Shown: positions 1-6,908 of the stretch, one piece after another
Layout: every line of letters begins with the position of its first letter
How positions within the stretch are numbered: the stretch's first letter is position 1
From: Patescibacteria group bacterium
GTDB lineage: Bacteria; Patescibacteriota; Doudnabacteria; UBA920; 2-01-FULL-50-11
NCBI GenBank assembly: GCA_023485925.1
Contig: JAMDAJ010000070.1
Location: 1 to 29,019, forward strand
Direction of reading: 5' to 3'
DNA length: 29,019 bases
Translations under genes and position numbers: made by a program
The notes under the pieces: model-generated
The model's input: only the letters and a program-made list of their open reading frames with translations
Told to the model about the DNA's origin: nothing
Databases searched by the model: none

Positions 1-6
1 GCGTAA

Positions 7-2055
7 AAATATATCGGCCACGCCCTGTTCGTCACCATCGAGGATATTTTGATCCGCTATCACCGCATGAAAGGCGAAAAGGCACTCTGGCTTCCCGGCA
101 CCGATCATGCCGGCTTTGAAACCCAGGTGGTATTCGAGAAAAAATTGGAAAAAGAAGGCCGGTCGCGGTTCAAAATGCAGCGCGAGGAATTCTACAAGGA
201 GATTTACGAATTCGTACAGGGCAACAAGCACATCACCGAAGAGGGTTTAAGACGCCTGGGCGCGTCGTGCGACTGGAGCCGAAATATTTTTACGCTCGAC
301 CCGCGGATAATCAAAATCGTCTACGAAACTTTCAGGCAAATGCACGCCGACGGCCTTATCTACCGCGGCGACCGCATCGGCAACTGGTGCACCAAACACC
401 AAACCGCACTTTCCGACCTGGAAACCAAATACGAAGAGCGCGAAGACCCGCTTTATTACATCAAATACGGCCCCATTGAACTTGCCACCGTGCGCTTGGA
501 AACCAAATTCGGCGATACGGCCATAGCTGTGAACCCCAAAGACAAGCGCTATAAAAAATACCTCGGAAAAGAAATCGAAATCGAAACCCTCCTCGGGAAA
601 ACTCACATCAACGTCATTGCTGACGAAGCGGTCGATATGAAATTCGGCACCGGCGCGGTAAAAGTGACACCGGCCCATGACCCGGTGGACTTTGAGATTT
701 GGCAGCGGCATAAAGACGAAATTGCCGGGCCCAAACAGGTCATCGATAAATACGGCCGGCTGAACGAGCTGACCGGCCCTTACGCCGGTATGAAAGTTCT
801 GGAGGCAAGGAAAAAAATCGCGGAAGACATGGCGGCACGCGGGCTTCTGGACCCCAAAAAAACCGACCACAAATACAAGCACAATGTGCAGCTCTGCTAC
901 AAGTGCGGGAATTTGATCGAGCCGCTCGTTATTCCGCAATGGTTCGTGGCCATGACCAAACCCTTGCCGGATGGCCGGCCAAGCTTGCGCGACATGGCAG
1001 TTGCCGCCATTGAAGACGGAAGTGTTGCATACGTGCCGGAGCGGTTCAAAAAAATCAGTTTGCACTGGCTTAACAACATTCGCGACTGGTCCGTTTCGCG
1101 CCAGATCTGGTGGGGTATTCCCATCCCGGTAAAATACTGCGAGGAGTGCGGAGAGACGATCGTCGATATCGAAGATAAAATCAAAGTTTGTCCGAAGTGT
1201 AAATCCAAAAATCTGGTCAAAGACCCGGACACCTTCGACACCTGGTTTTCCTCCGGCCAGTGGCCTTACGCCACGTTGCAGGCGTGGGGCAAAAAAGATT
1301 TCGATACTTACTTCCCCACGCAAGTGATGGAAACCGCCTGGGACATCCTGTTCTTCTGGGTGGCGAGGATGATAATGTTCTCTCACTACCGCACCGGGAG
1401 ACAGCCTTTTTCTACGGTGTTCTTGCACGGCCTGGTGCGGGATAAGGACCGGCAAAAAATCAGCAAGAGCAAAGGCAATGTTATCGACCCGCTTGGCGTC
1501 ATCGACCTTTACGGCTGCGACGCGCTGCGATTTGCGCTAGTCTTTTCCACCGCCGCCGGCAACGATATTCCGTTGGCTGAAGAAAAAATCCGCGGGATGA
1601 AACACTTTGGCAATAAGCTTTGGAATATTGCGAGGTTTGTTATTAGCAATGTGGCAACCCTCACCCCCTTCCCTCTCCCTAAGGGAGAGGGTGGCCAGGG
1701 GCCGGGTGAGGGACAAACCGCGGCTGACCACGAAATCTTAACCAAGCTCAATACTCTTATAAAATCCGTCACCGATCATTTAAAAAACTACCGACTGCAC
1801 GAAGCGGCTCAGGAAATTTACCAGTTCACCTGGCACGAATTCGCTGATGTGTATCTGGAGGCCAGCAAAAAACAGCTGCAAGACGAGAAGCTTTCGGAGA
1901 ATACCAAAAAACTCCTCCTCCATGTGCTTGTCAACATCATCAAGCTCCTCCATCCCTTTATGCCGTTCATTACCGAGGAAATCTGGTCAAAACTCCATGC
2001 TCAAAAACTCCTGGACGACGACCCCTTGCTGATGGTTTCTAAATGGCCGATCTAA
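7..2055 (+). CDS. valS: Valyl-tRNA synthetase, 5'-truncated
   Basis: Class I aminoacyl-tRNA synthetase that charges tRNA-Val in the cytoplasm. The window begins inside the gene: the HIGH-type motif reads YIGHA at 10-24, followed by residues typical of the ValRS Rossmann fold. The KMSKS loop is KISKS at 1456-1470. Two CxxC pairs near 895-910 and 1137-1200 fit the zinc ribbons of bacterial ValRS, and the editing-domain motif TPAHD is near 670. The first ATG in frame is at 67, too late to be the true start, because the HIGH motif precedes it. An in-frame TAA at 4-6 sits where the PNVTG segment should be, so either the contig edge is wrong or the gene is broken. The protein ends at LMVSKWPI, just after the anticodon-binding helices, without the usual C-terminal coiled-coil arm. 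A GC-rich element is inserted in frame at 1658-1712. Identity is certain; completeness is not. Confidence 0.95.
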   Translation, partial: KYIGHALFVTIEDILIRYHRMKGEKALWLPGTDHAGFETQVVFEKKLEKEGRSRFKMQREEFYKEIYEFVQGNKHITEEGLRRLGASCDWSRNIFTLDPRIIKIVYETFRQMHADGLIYRGDRIGNWCTKHQTALSDLETKYEEREDPLYYIKYGPIELATVRLETKFGDTAIAVNPKDKRYKKYLGKEIEIETLLGKTHINVIADEAVDMKFGTGAVKVTPAHDPVDFEIWQRHKDEIAGPKQVIDKYGRLNELTGPYAGMKVLEARKKIAEDMAARGLLDPKKTDHKYKHNVQLCYKCGNLIEPLVIPQWFVAMTKPLPDGRPSLRDMAVAAIEDGSVAYVPERFKKISLHWLNNIRDWSVSRQIWWGIPIPVKYCEECGETIVDIEDKIKVCPKCKSKNLVKDPDTFDTWFSSGQWPYATLQAWGKKDFDTYFPTQVMETAWDILFFWVARMIMFSHYRTGRQPFSTVFLHGLVRDKDRQKISKSKGNVIDPLGVIDLYGCDALRFALVFSTAAGNDIPLAEEKIRGMKHFGNKLWNIARFVISNVATLTPFPLPKGEGGQGPGEGQTAADHEILTKLNTLIKSVTDHLKNYRLHEAAQEIYQFTWHEFADVYLEASKKQLQDEKLSENTKKLLLHVLVNIIKLLHPFMPFITEEIWSKLHAQKLLDDDPLLMVSKWPI
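1658..1712. repeat. GC-rich nested palindrome inserted in frame in valS
   Basis: A 55-bp nested inverted repeat. The outer arms are CCCTCACCC (1658-1666) and GGGTGAGGG (1704-1712). The inner arms are CCCTCTCCCT (1671-1680) and AGGGAGAGGG (1682-1691). It is translated as a Pro/Gly/Glu-rich stretch (LTPFPLPKGEG and following) in the linker between the catalytic core and the anticodon-binding domain, where related ValRS proteins have no such sequence. Similar hairpins occur in polA (25518-25566), in the polA leader (25945-25966) and ahead of uvrB (19089-19176). Confidence 0.8.
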
Positions 2056-2169
2056 AAAGCCCACGAATCGGGGGTATGAGAGAAATTCCGCCCGAGCTTC
2101 TGATGTCACCATTTCTCACGGCCGTGAAAAACGGCGACATAAAAAGTCAGCCCCACTGACTCAAAAACA

Positions 2170-2211
2170 CACTCTACATAAATTTGACGGCCGCACAAAT
2201 CGTGTAGAGTG
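2170..2211. repeat. Hairpin in the intergenic region after valS
   Basis: Perfect 9-bp arms CACTCTACA (2170-2178) and TGTAGAGTG (2203-2211) enclose a second short stem, ATTTG and CAAAT. There is no T-run on either side, so this is not a classical terminator. It lies in the 235-bp space between valS and the convergent gene at 2291-3262. The rest of that space holds no gene that I can see. Confidence 0.5.
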
Positions 2212-2245
2212 AATCGCGGCCAAGAAAAAAATGGTCAGAAAAAAT

Positions 2246-2284
2246 AACCCGAATGCGGAAGCGTGAGATTTCTGCAATCGGGTT
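2246..2284 (-). terminator. Intrinsic terminator of the 2291-3262 gene
   Basis: Long imperfect stem: 2246-2260 pairs with 2270-2284 (AACCCGA with TCGGGTT outside, TGC and GCA inside, two mismatches). Read on the minus strand it is followed by ATTTTTTC. On the plus strand a shorter TTTT follows, so it may also stop valS transcripts. Confidence 0.75.
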
Positions 2285-2290
2285 TTGAAT

Positions 2291-3262
2291 TCACTTCAGC
2301 CACTCTCTCGCTCGGACAATGACCCAGACGGATGCCGCTGTGGCCGCAAGTACGGCGACCGTGCGCCAGTCAGGCAAGTGCCGGGCCCAAATAATGACAG
2401 CTGCCAAGATCGCAAGACATCGAACCGTCCAAACCAAGGTTGAAAAAACGACGACCACTCTCTCCAGATGCTGGACGGCTCTTGGGCTCAAATCGAATGC
2501 GGCCTTTCTATACTCACGCAATGTCGACTTGGCTAGATACCCGCGTCTCACTGACATGGCAAGCGTATCCCGAAGATCCGGGTCAAGCCCGGAGCGATGC
2601 AGGTGCTTGTCACATTCCCGGCTGCTTTGAGAGATAAGTTTGGACAGCTCTTCCTGCCTGCCGCGATCAAGCGGACCCTTTTTGAGCGCATCATACAACA
2701 GATGACTTGCTAAACTGGGTGTAAGCTGGCGACTCCAGGTTCCGACTACCTCCCTTGCATCGGGCCAGCGAGCAAGCAAAGATGCATGCTCGGCGCAATC
2801 GACGTAAACATCCGTACTATTTGGGGCAGCCTGATGATACTTCCCGCATGTTTCGCATTTAGGCGACTCCCGCGGGTCGGACGAGAATGGGACGCTTTGC
2901 GTAAGCCAGCGAATATATTGCTCGCATCCGCAAGCCAGTTGGATTCTCCGGCCGGCGCAAGTGGTAAACATCGCCGAAACACCTTTTAGTCGCGTCTCGG
3001 CTTCGGCAAAAGACAGTCCGACTGAAGCGATAAAGTGGCACTGCCGGTCCCAGCCCCAGTAGCCTAACTCGACCCGGCCCGAACTCCAATCGACCCAAAA
3101 CATATCAACGGGGTCAAAAATGTGACTGCGCCGACCGACTAAGTCGGAGCCTCGCCACACGAGCCACAGCCAGCCGATGGTGGCGGCAATACGAATCTGG
3201 ACGTACCGCGGCATACCAAGCCGGTGAGCAGCCTTGATTGGCTGATGAAATTCGATGAACAT
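2291..3262 (-). CDS. Hypothetical protein, Cys-pair domain plus two C-terminal membrane segments
   Basis: 323 residues, not recognised as any named family. The start ATG at 3262 is chosen because an AGGAG ribosome site lies 7 nt upstream; a longer reading frame to 3367 has no such signal and would run into the promoter. The N-terminal 260 residues look soluble and contain C111-x-C113 and C136-x2-C139, a spacing that could bind one zinc ion. Residues about 269-293 and 301-316 are hydrophobic and probably form two membrane helices with a short loop, leaving the large domain in the cytoplasm. The gene has its own divergent promoter, strong RBS and terminator. It diverges from the TrmB-like regulator, so it may be that regulator's target; this is inference from position only. 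Confidence 0.7.
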   Translation of the reverse strand: MFIEFHQPIKAAHRLGMPRYVQIRIAATIGWLWLVWRGSDLVGRRSHIFDPVDMFWVDWSSGRVELGYWGWDRQCHFIASVGLSFAEAETRLKGVSAMFTTCAGRRIQLACGCEQYIRWLTQSVPFSSDPRESPKCETCGKYHQAAPNSTDVYVDCAEHASLLARWPDAREVVGTWSRQLTPSLASHLLYDALKKGPLDRGRQEELSKLISQSSRECDKHLHRSGLDPDLRDTLAMSVRRGYLAKSTLREYRKAAFDLSPRAVQHLERVVVVFSTLVWTVRCLAILAAVIIWARHLPDWRTVAVLAATAASVWVIVRAREWLK

Positions 3263-3337
3263 GCTTCTCTCCTTCTGACTTTTAAGGTATTCACATTCGG
3301 TTAAACGATTTTTAGGTATCTTGCGATTGTGAACGCA

Positions 3338-3367
3338 GTATCTTACCAGAAGATAAAAAAATGTCAA
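3338..3367 (-). promoter_or_regulatory. Promoter of the 2291-3262 gene
   Basis: On the minus strand, -35 TTGACA (3367-3362), an 18-nt spacer and -10 GATACT (3343-3338). The -35 is perfect and the -10 matches 4 of 6. It lies back to back with the regulator promoter. Confidence 0.5.
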
Positions 3368-3372
3368 TAAAA

Positions 3373-3391
3373 CTCGTCACAATTTGACGAG
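3373..3391. promoter_or_regulatory. Operator-like dyad over the -35 of the regulator promoter
   Basis: CTCGTCA (3373-3379) and TGACGAG (3385-3391) form a perfect 7-bp inverted repeat with a 5-nt spacer. The right arm contains most of the -35 TTGACG. The dyad lies between the two divergent promoters, where a bound protein could affect both. Confidence 0.6.
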
Positions 3392-3412
3392 CCTTCTTGT
3401 GTTTGCTATAAT
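3384..3412 (+). promoter_or_regulatory. Extended -10 sigma70 promoter of the TrmB-like regulator
   Basis: TTGACG (3384-3389), a 17-nt spacer, then TGCTATAAT, in which TATAAT is 3407-3412 and the upstream TG gives an extended -10. The predicted start of transcription is near 3419, leaving a leader of about 140 nt before the gene. Confidence 0.75.
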
Positions 3413-3433
3413 TTTAGGAGAAATCTATGAATA

Positions 3434-3459
3434 TTTTGACGACGAAAATTTCGTCAAAA
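3434..3459. promoter_or_regulatory. Second operator-like dyad in the early transcribed region
   Basis: TTTTGACGA (3434-3442) and TCGTCAAAA (3451-3459) are perfect 9-bp inverted arms. An overlapping dyad GACGAAA-A-TTTCGTC lies at 3441-3455. The half-site TTGACGA/TCGTCAA matches the dyad at 3373-3391, which suggests two sites for one DNA-binding protein flanking the promoter. Confidence 0.6.
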
Positions 3460-3466
3460 GTTATAT

Positions 3467-3544
3467 CATTTCGAGCTCGACGAGAAATCTTTTCCACTAA
3501 ATATATAAGGAGATGGGAAAGATCCTTCGCTCCGCTCAGGATGA
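3467..3544. repeat. MITE-like element in the regulator leader
   Basis: About 78 bp with imperfect inverted ends of roughly 29 nt. The left end begins TCATTTCGAG, the right end finishes GCTCAGGATGA, and both share the inner block ATCTTT/AAAGAT. The segment CCTTCGCTCCGCTCAGG resembles dispersed repeats seen widely in bacterial and metagenomic assemblies (from memory, not searched). It separates the promoter and dyads from the regulator start and leaves the gene without a well-spaced ribosome site. Confidence 0.65.
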
Positions 3545-3557
3545 CAAATGATAAACT

Positions 3558-4289
3558 ATGCAAATCCTACAACTCCTCCAAAAGCTTGGTTTCTCTCCCA
3601 ACGAAAGTCGGGTTTATCTTGCCGCCTTGGAAATGGGGGTAGCTTCAGCCCAAGATATCGCCGAAAAAGCCGGGATTAAGCGCACCACCGGCTATTCCGT
3701 CCTCTCTTATTTGGTCAACCGGGGTGTGGTGGCAAAAACCAAAATCCGCGGCAAGAATCGTTTTTCCGCGGAAGCGCCCGACAGACTTTTGACTTTGATA
3801 AACGAAATTGAACATGGCATCAAAGCGGCACTGCCGGAACTGGAAGCAATTTACAACAAAAGAACCACCAAACCCAAAATAATTTTCTATGAAGGAAAAA
3901 ATGCCGTGCAGAAAGTCTATGACGATACGCTTAAAGAAAGGCCGCTGGAGATAATGGAGTGGAACACCAACGCCTATTTCGAAGGCAAGGAACAAGTTGA
4001 TCCGGATTATATTTCAAAACGCGTCGCTTTGGGCATTCGCGCCCGAAGGATCGCCGGCAGCGGCAGTGAATGGGACGAAAAACACCGCTACTTGGATAAA
4101 AAAGAATTAGCCGAGACGCGCATTGTGCCAAAACAAAATTTCAGCCCTGGAATCGAGGTAAATATCTACAACAGCAAAATCGCCTTCCTCAATTACGCCG
4201 AATCGATGTCGGTTATAATCGAAAGCCCGGCGATTGCCGAGGCGATGAAGCAGGCTTACGAGCTTTCGTGGACAGGCGCAGCAAAGTGA
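3558..4289 (+). CDS. TrmB-family transcriptional regulator
   Basis: 243 residues. Residues about 1-75 form a winged helix-turn-helix of the TrmB type (KLGFSPNESRVYLAALEMG, then a recognition-helix region around IKRTTGYSVLSYLVNRG). The rest resembles the C-terminal effector domain of TrmB-like proteins, which in archaeal members binds sugars. The ligand here is unknown. The start ATG at 3558 puts the first helix at the normal position, but no ribosome site is well placed; AGGA lies about 16 nt upstream inside the repeat at 3467-3544. Dyads around its promoter suggest autoregulation, possibly with control of the divergent membrane protein. Archaeal TrmB members regulate sugar transport and metabolism. 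Patescibacteria carry many paralogues of unknown role. Confidence 0.85.
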   Translation: MQILQLLQKLGFSPNESRVYLAALEMGVASAQDIAEKAGIKRTTGYSVLSYLVNRGVVAKTKIRGKNRFSAEAPDRLLTLINEIEHGIKAALPELEAIYNKRTTKPKIIFYEGKNAVQKVYDDTLKERPLEIMEWNTNAYFEGKEQVDPDYISKRVALGIRARRIAGSGSEWDEKHRYLDKKELAETRIVPKQNFSPGIEVNIYNSKIAFLNYAESMSVIIESPAIAEAMKQAYELSWTGAAK

Positions 4290-4302
4290 ATTGTTAAAAA
4301 AA

Positions 4303-4326
4303 CCCGCGGGCAACGCGGGGATTTTT
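4303..4326 (+). terminator. Terminator of the TrmB-like regulator
   Basis: CCCGCG (4303-4308) pairs with CGCGGG (4314-4319), and GATTTTTG follows. An A-run upstream (4296-4302) makes it usable on the minus strand too, for the convergent ATPase gene. Confidence 0.8.
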
Positions 4327-4340
4327 GAGTGCAATTTTTT

Positions 4341-6731
4341 TCAACCGACTCTGGACTCCTCGCGGGAGGGGGAAAACCGTACGCGTAGAATTTTCGTCAA
4401 CTCGCTGATTTGCATCCAGATAAACGACCAGGCCCAGATAAACAAAATCAGCCAAAGAGGGATGGGGTCCATAAAAATTCCTTTCCAGGCAAATATTGTC
4501 GCCACAAGCTGCGTTAGGCTGGTGGCCAAAATTACGCCCGAACTGGGAAGGAACTTAAACCAACGCTCCTTGGTGTGGGCCACGTAAATGAGCATATGGC
4601 CCGAAACTGTGAGCTTGAGAAAAAATGCGGTCTGAACAACCGTCGGCGCTGCGTGTAATCCGTCGCGGAGCAAAAAGAACAACAATAAACTGTTAAGCAG
4701 CCCCGTAAAACCAAACAAGATACTGAGCGTTAAACGGCCCGCCACGTCGATTTTGGCAGGCCGGGCCAAATATTTTACGCGATCGAACGCCAAGGATACG
4801 ATGGGAATATCGTTGAGCAGCGCGATTAGGATGAGCTGCACGGGCGTTAAGGGAAAACTGTCGTAAAGCAAACCTAAAATGATGATGCTTAAAATCAGCC
4901 GAAAGCTTTCGGAAATGCGGTAGACCGAATAATTGTAAAGCCGGACAAAAATTTTGCGCGATTCAACAAGCGCGTCTCGGATTATGGAAATGCCGGGGGC
5001 AAGCATCACGATGTCAGCCGAATTTTTTAGCGCGTCCACGGAATTTTTGACGGCGATACTGATATCCGCCGCCTCCATGGCCGGAAAATCGTTCACGCCG
5101 TCGCCGGTCACGGCCACGTGGTATTCCTTCCCGGCTGCGCGCACTATTTCATATTTGTCTTTCGGTAAAATCTCCGAAAATACCGAGCTTTGCCTAAGGG
5201 TCTGCATGTCCGGCGGCCGGCTTTCCAAATCCGCACGGGTCACCACCTTGCCTGACAGCCCCAACTCACGCCCGATTCGTTCGGAAATCGCGTGATTGTC
5301 GCCGGTCAAAACCTTGGCCTCAATGCCGTTGCTTGCCAAAAACTTGAGCACCTCGGCGGAATCTTCGGCTAAAGGATCGGCTAAGAATAGCAGCCCGGCC
5401 GGAGTCATATTTTGCTCCTCTAATTTGCCATTGCCCTTCACTGCCACCGCTAAAACTCGGAATCCCCGGCCCGCGGCTTCAGCCACCTGCTGCTCAAAGT
5501 CGGCAGCTCGCCGGCGGGTCATGCGGCAGAGCGGAGTCACCGCTTGCGGCGCCCCCACGACCACCAAAAAATTTTCTCCGCCCCGCCTTCCTTCAGCCGA
5601 TGCGTGTTTGCGTTCGGAGTCGGCGGGCGTAAAATTAATGGGGGCTAACCTTGACTCGACGTTTAAGCGCTGAGCGGCAGAAAGCACGGCGCGATTTATC
5701 GGGTCGCGAGGCTCAAAACTCGCCACCAAAACCGCTTTTTCTAGCACCTCGGCCTCGGAAAAAGGCTCAAAAGTATAAATCCTGGCGATACGAATCTCGT
5801 TCTTCGTAAGAGTCCCCGTCTTGTCGGTTAAAAGCAGATTGACGTTAGCCAAATCTTCCAGCGAGGACAAACGTCTAACTATGGCCTGTTTTTCAGCCAG
5901 TTGCAAGGCGCCTAAGCTGATAATCAAAGTCATCACTGTGGGCAAACTGATTGGAACGCCGGCAATCACGAGAGAAAGATCCAAAATCAGAATGTCTGCC
6001 ACCGGCTGCTGGCGAAAAAATAAAGCCGCGCTTAAAACCGCCACGCCAACCAAACTTACACCCATCAAAAATTTAGAGATGCCCAAAATATCCTGCTCTA
6101 ACAAGCTGCGCTTCTTCGGCTTCTCGATGGTGAGGAGCGTTTTGCCGAACATCGTTTTTGCGCCGGTGGCGGTTATTTCCGCCACGGCTTGCCCGGCCGT
6201 TACGAAAGTTCCGGAAAACAATCCGGCGGCGACCGATTTCTCTTGCGGTAACGATTCTCCCGTAACCGCCGATTCGTTGACCCAAAAGTTATCTGCTTTC
6301 AAAACTCGGCCGTCAGCCGGCACAATGTCGCCAACTCCTAACTTTACGCAGTCGCCAGGAACCAGCTGCCGGGTGAACACTTGAACCAGACTATTATCAC
6401 GGAACGCTTGCGCCTTAAAGTTCAGCTTGGCCTGCAACTTGTTCACCGCCCGATCTGCCTTATGCTCTTGCCACTTGCTGATAAAAAAATTAAGCCCGAT
6501 GAGGGCAAGAATAAAATACACGTCAAAAATTTTGCCTAAGACATAAGACAGCGCGTCAGCCGAAAACAACATTAAGGCCGTGGGCGAAATGAACCACATA
6601 ATTGTCCGCCTCCACCAGGGCTGACGCAGCACGGGGAGTTTGTTTTCGCCGTAGATTTTGAGGCGCGCGGCCGCTTCGGCTTTCGACAGTCCAAAAACTC
6701 CGCCGAATTTTTTGATTTTGGTATCCTCCAT
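4341..6731 (-). CDS. Plasma-membrane-type (P3A) proton-translocating P-type ATPase
   Basis: 796 residues; pumps H+ out of the cell at the cost of ATP. Visible parts in order: cytoplasmic N-terminus; membrane helices M1-M2 (about 44-88); actuator motif TGES (157-160); M3-M4 with GVPISLP (258-264); phosphorylation motif DKTGTLT with Asp303; TGD (476-478); hinge GDGVND (543-548); then four to six further helices. Asn81 in M2 and Asp641 in M6 (LLNDIP) align with the residues that bind the proton in plant and fungal pumps, which favours H+ over metal transport. The usual KGAP nucleotide-binding motif reads VVGAP near 391-395, so the Lys is replaced by Val. There is no ribosome site ahead of the ATG. 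The gene is convergent with the TrmB-like regulator and lies downstream of rpoC behind a terminator. Confidence 0.92.
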   Translation of the reverse strand: MEDTKIKKFGGVFGLSKAEAAARLKIYGENKLPVLRQPWWRRTIMWFISPTALMLFSADALSYVLGKIFDVYFILALIGLNFFISKWQEHKADRAVNKLQAKLNFKAQAFRDNSLVQVFTRQLVPGDCVKLGVGDIVPADGRVLKADNFWVNESAVTGESLPQEKSVAAGLFSGTFVTAGQAVAEITATGAKTMFGKTLLTIEKPKKRSLLEQDILGISKFLMGVSLVGVAVLSAALFFRQQPVADILILDLSLVIAGVPISLPTVMTLIISLGALQLAEKQAIVRRLSSLEDLANVNLLLTDKTGTLTKNEIRIARIYTFEPFSEAEVLEKAVLVASFEPRDPINRAVLSAAQRLNVESRLAPINFTPADSERKHASAEGRRGGENFLVVVGAPQAVTPLCRMTRRRAADFEQQVAEAAGRGFRVLAVAVKGNGKLEEQNMTPAGLLFLADPLAEDSAEVLKFLASNGIEAKVLTGDNHAISERIGRELGLSGKVVTRADLESRPPDMQTLRQSSVFSEILPKDKYEIVRAAGKEYHVAVTGDGVNDFPAMEAADISIAVKNSVDALKNSADIVMLAPGISIIRDALVESRKIFVRLYNYSVYRISESFRLILSIIILGLLYDSFPLTPVQLILIALLNDIPIVSLAFDRVKYLARPAKIDVAGRLTLSILFGFTGLLNSLLLFFLLRDGLHAAPTVVQTAFFLKLTVSGHMLIYVAHTKERWFKFLPSSGVILATSLTQLVATIFAWKGIFMDPIPLWLILFIWAWSFIWMQISELTKILRVRFSPSREESRVG

Positions 6732-6851
6732 AAACTTATGGTATTACATTCGACGGCCGGACGCAAAAATTTGGGACAAAATACCAAAAATCCGCGTTGA
6801 AGCAGGCGCCGGTCTGGAAAAACTCTACCTGACAATGCTCCGCGTCCGGAT

Positions 6852-6894
6852 AAAAAAACCCGAAATGGAGATTGGCTTTCCCCTTCGGGTTTTA
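6852..6894 (-). terminator. Terminator of the rpoBC transcript
   Basis: On the minus strand, AACCCGAA (6892-6885) pairs with TTTCGGGTT (6865-6857) around a 19-nt loop and ends in a run of seven T (6858-6852). It lies 15 nt past the rpoC stop and separates it from the ATPase gene. I see no gene in the 177-bp gap 6732-6908. Confidence 0.88.
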
Positions 6895-6908
6895 GAAAAA
6901 TTCCTTTT

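Noticed and set aside
247..1455. 402-aa open frame opposite valS
   Set aside because: Shadow of the valS codon pattern; valS motifs on the plus strand are unambiguous.
3427..3642. 71-aa open frame with AGGAG and ATG after the regulator promoter
   Set aside because: Its middle is the inverted-repeat element and its end overlaps the TrmB-like gene in another frame. The start is only a few nt from the predicted transcription start. No family resemblance; at most a chance leader peptide.
5560..5645. Possible in-frame repeat insertion in the ATPase nucleotide domain
   Set aside because: The stretch FTPADSERKHASA aligns with the normal FxPxDxxxKRxxA pattern of P-type pumps, so no insert is needed.
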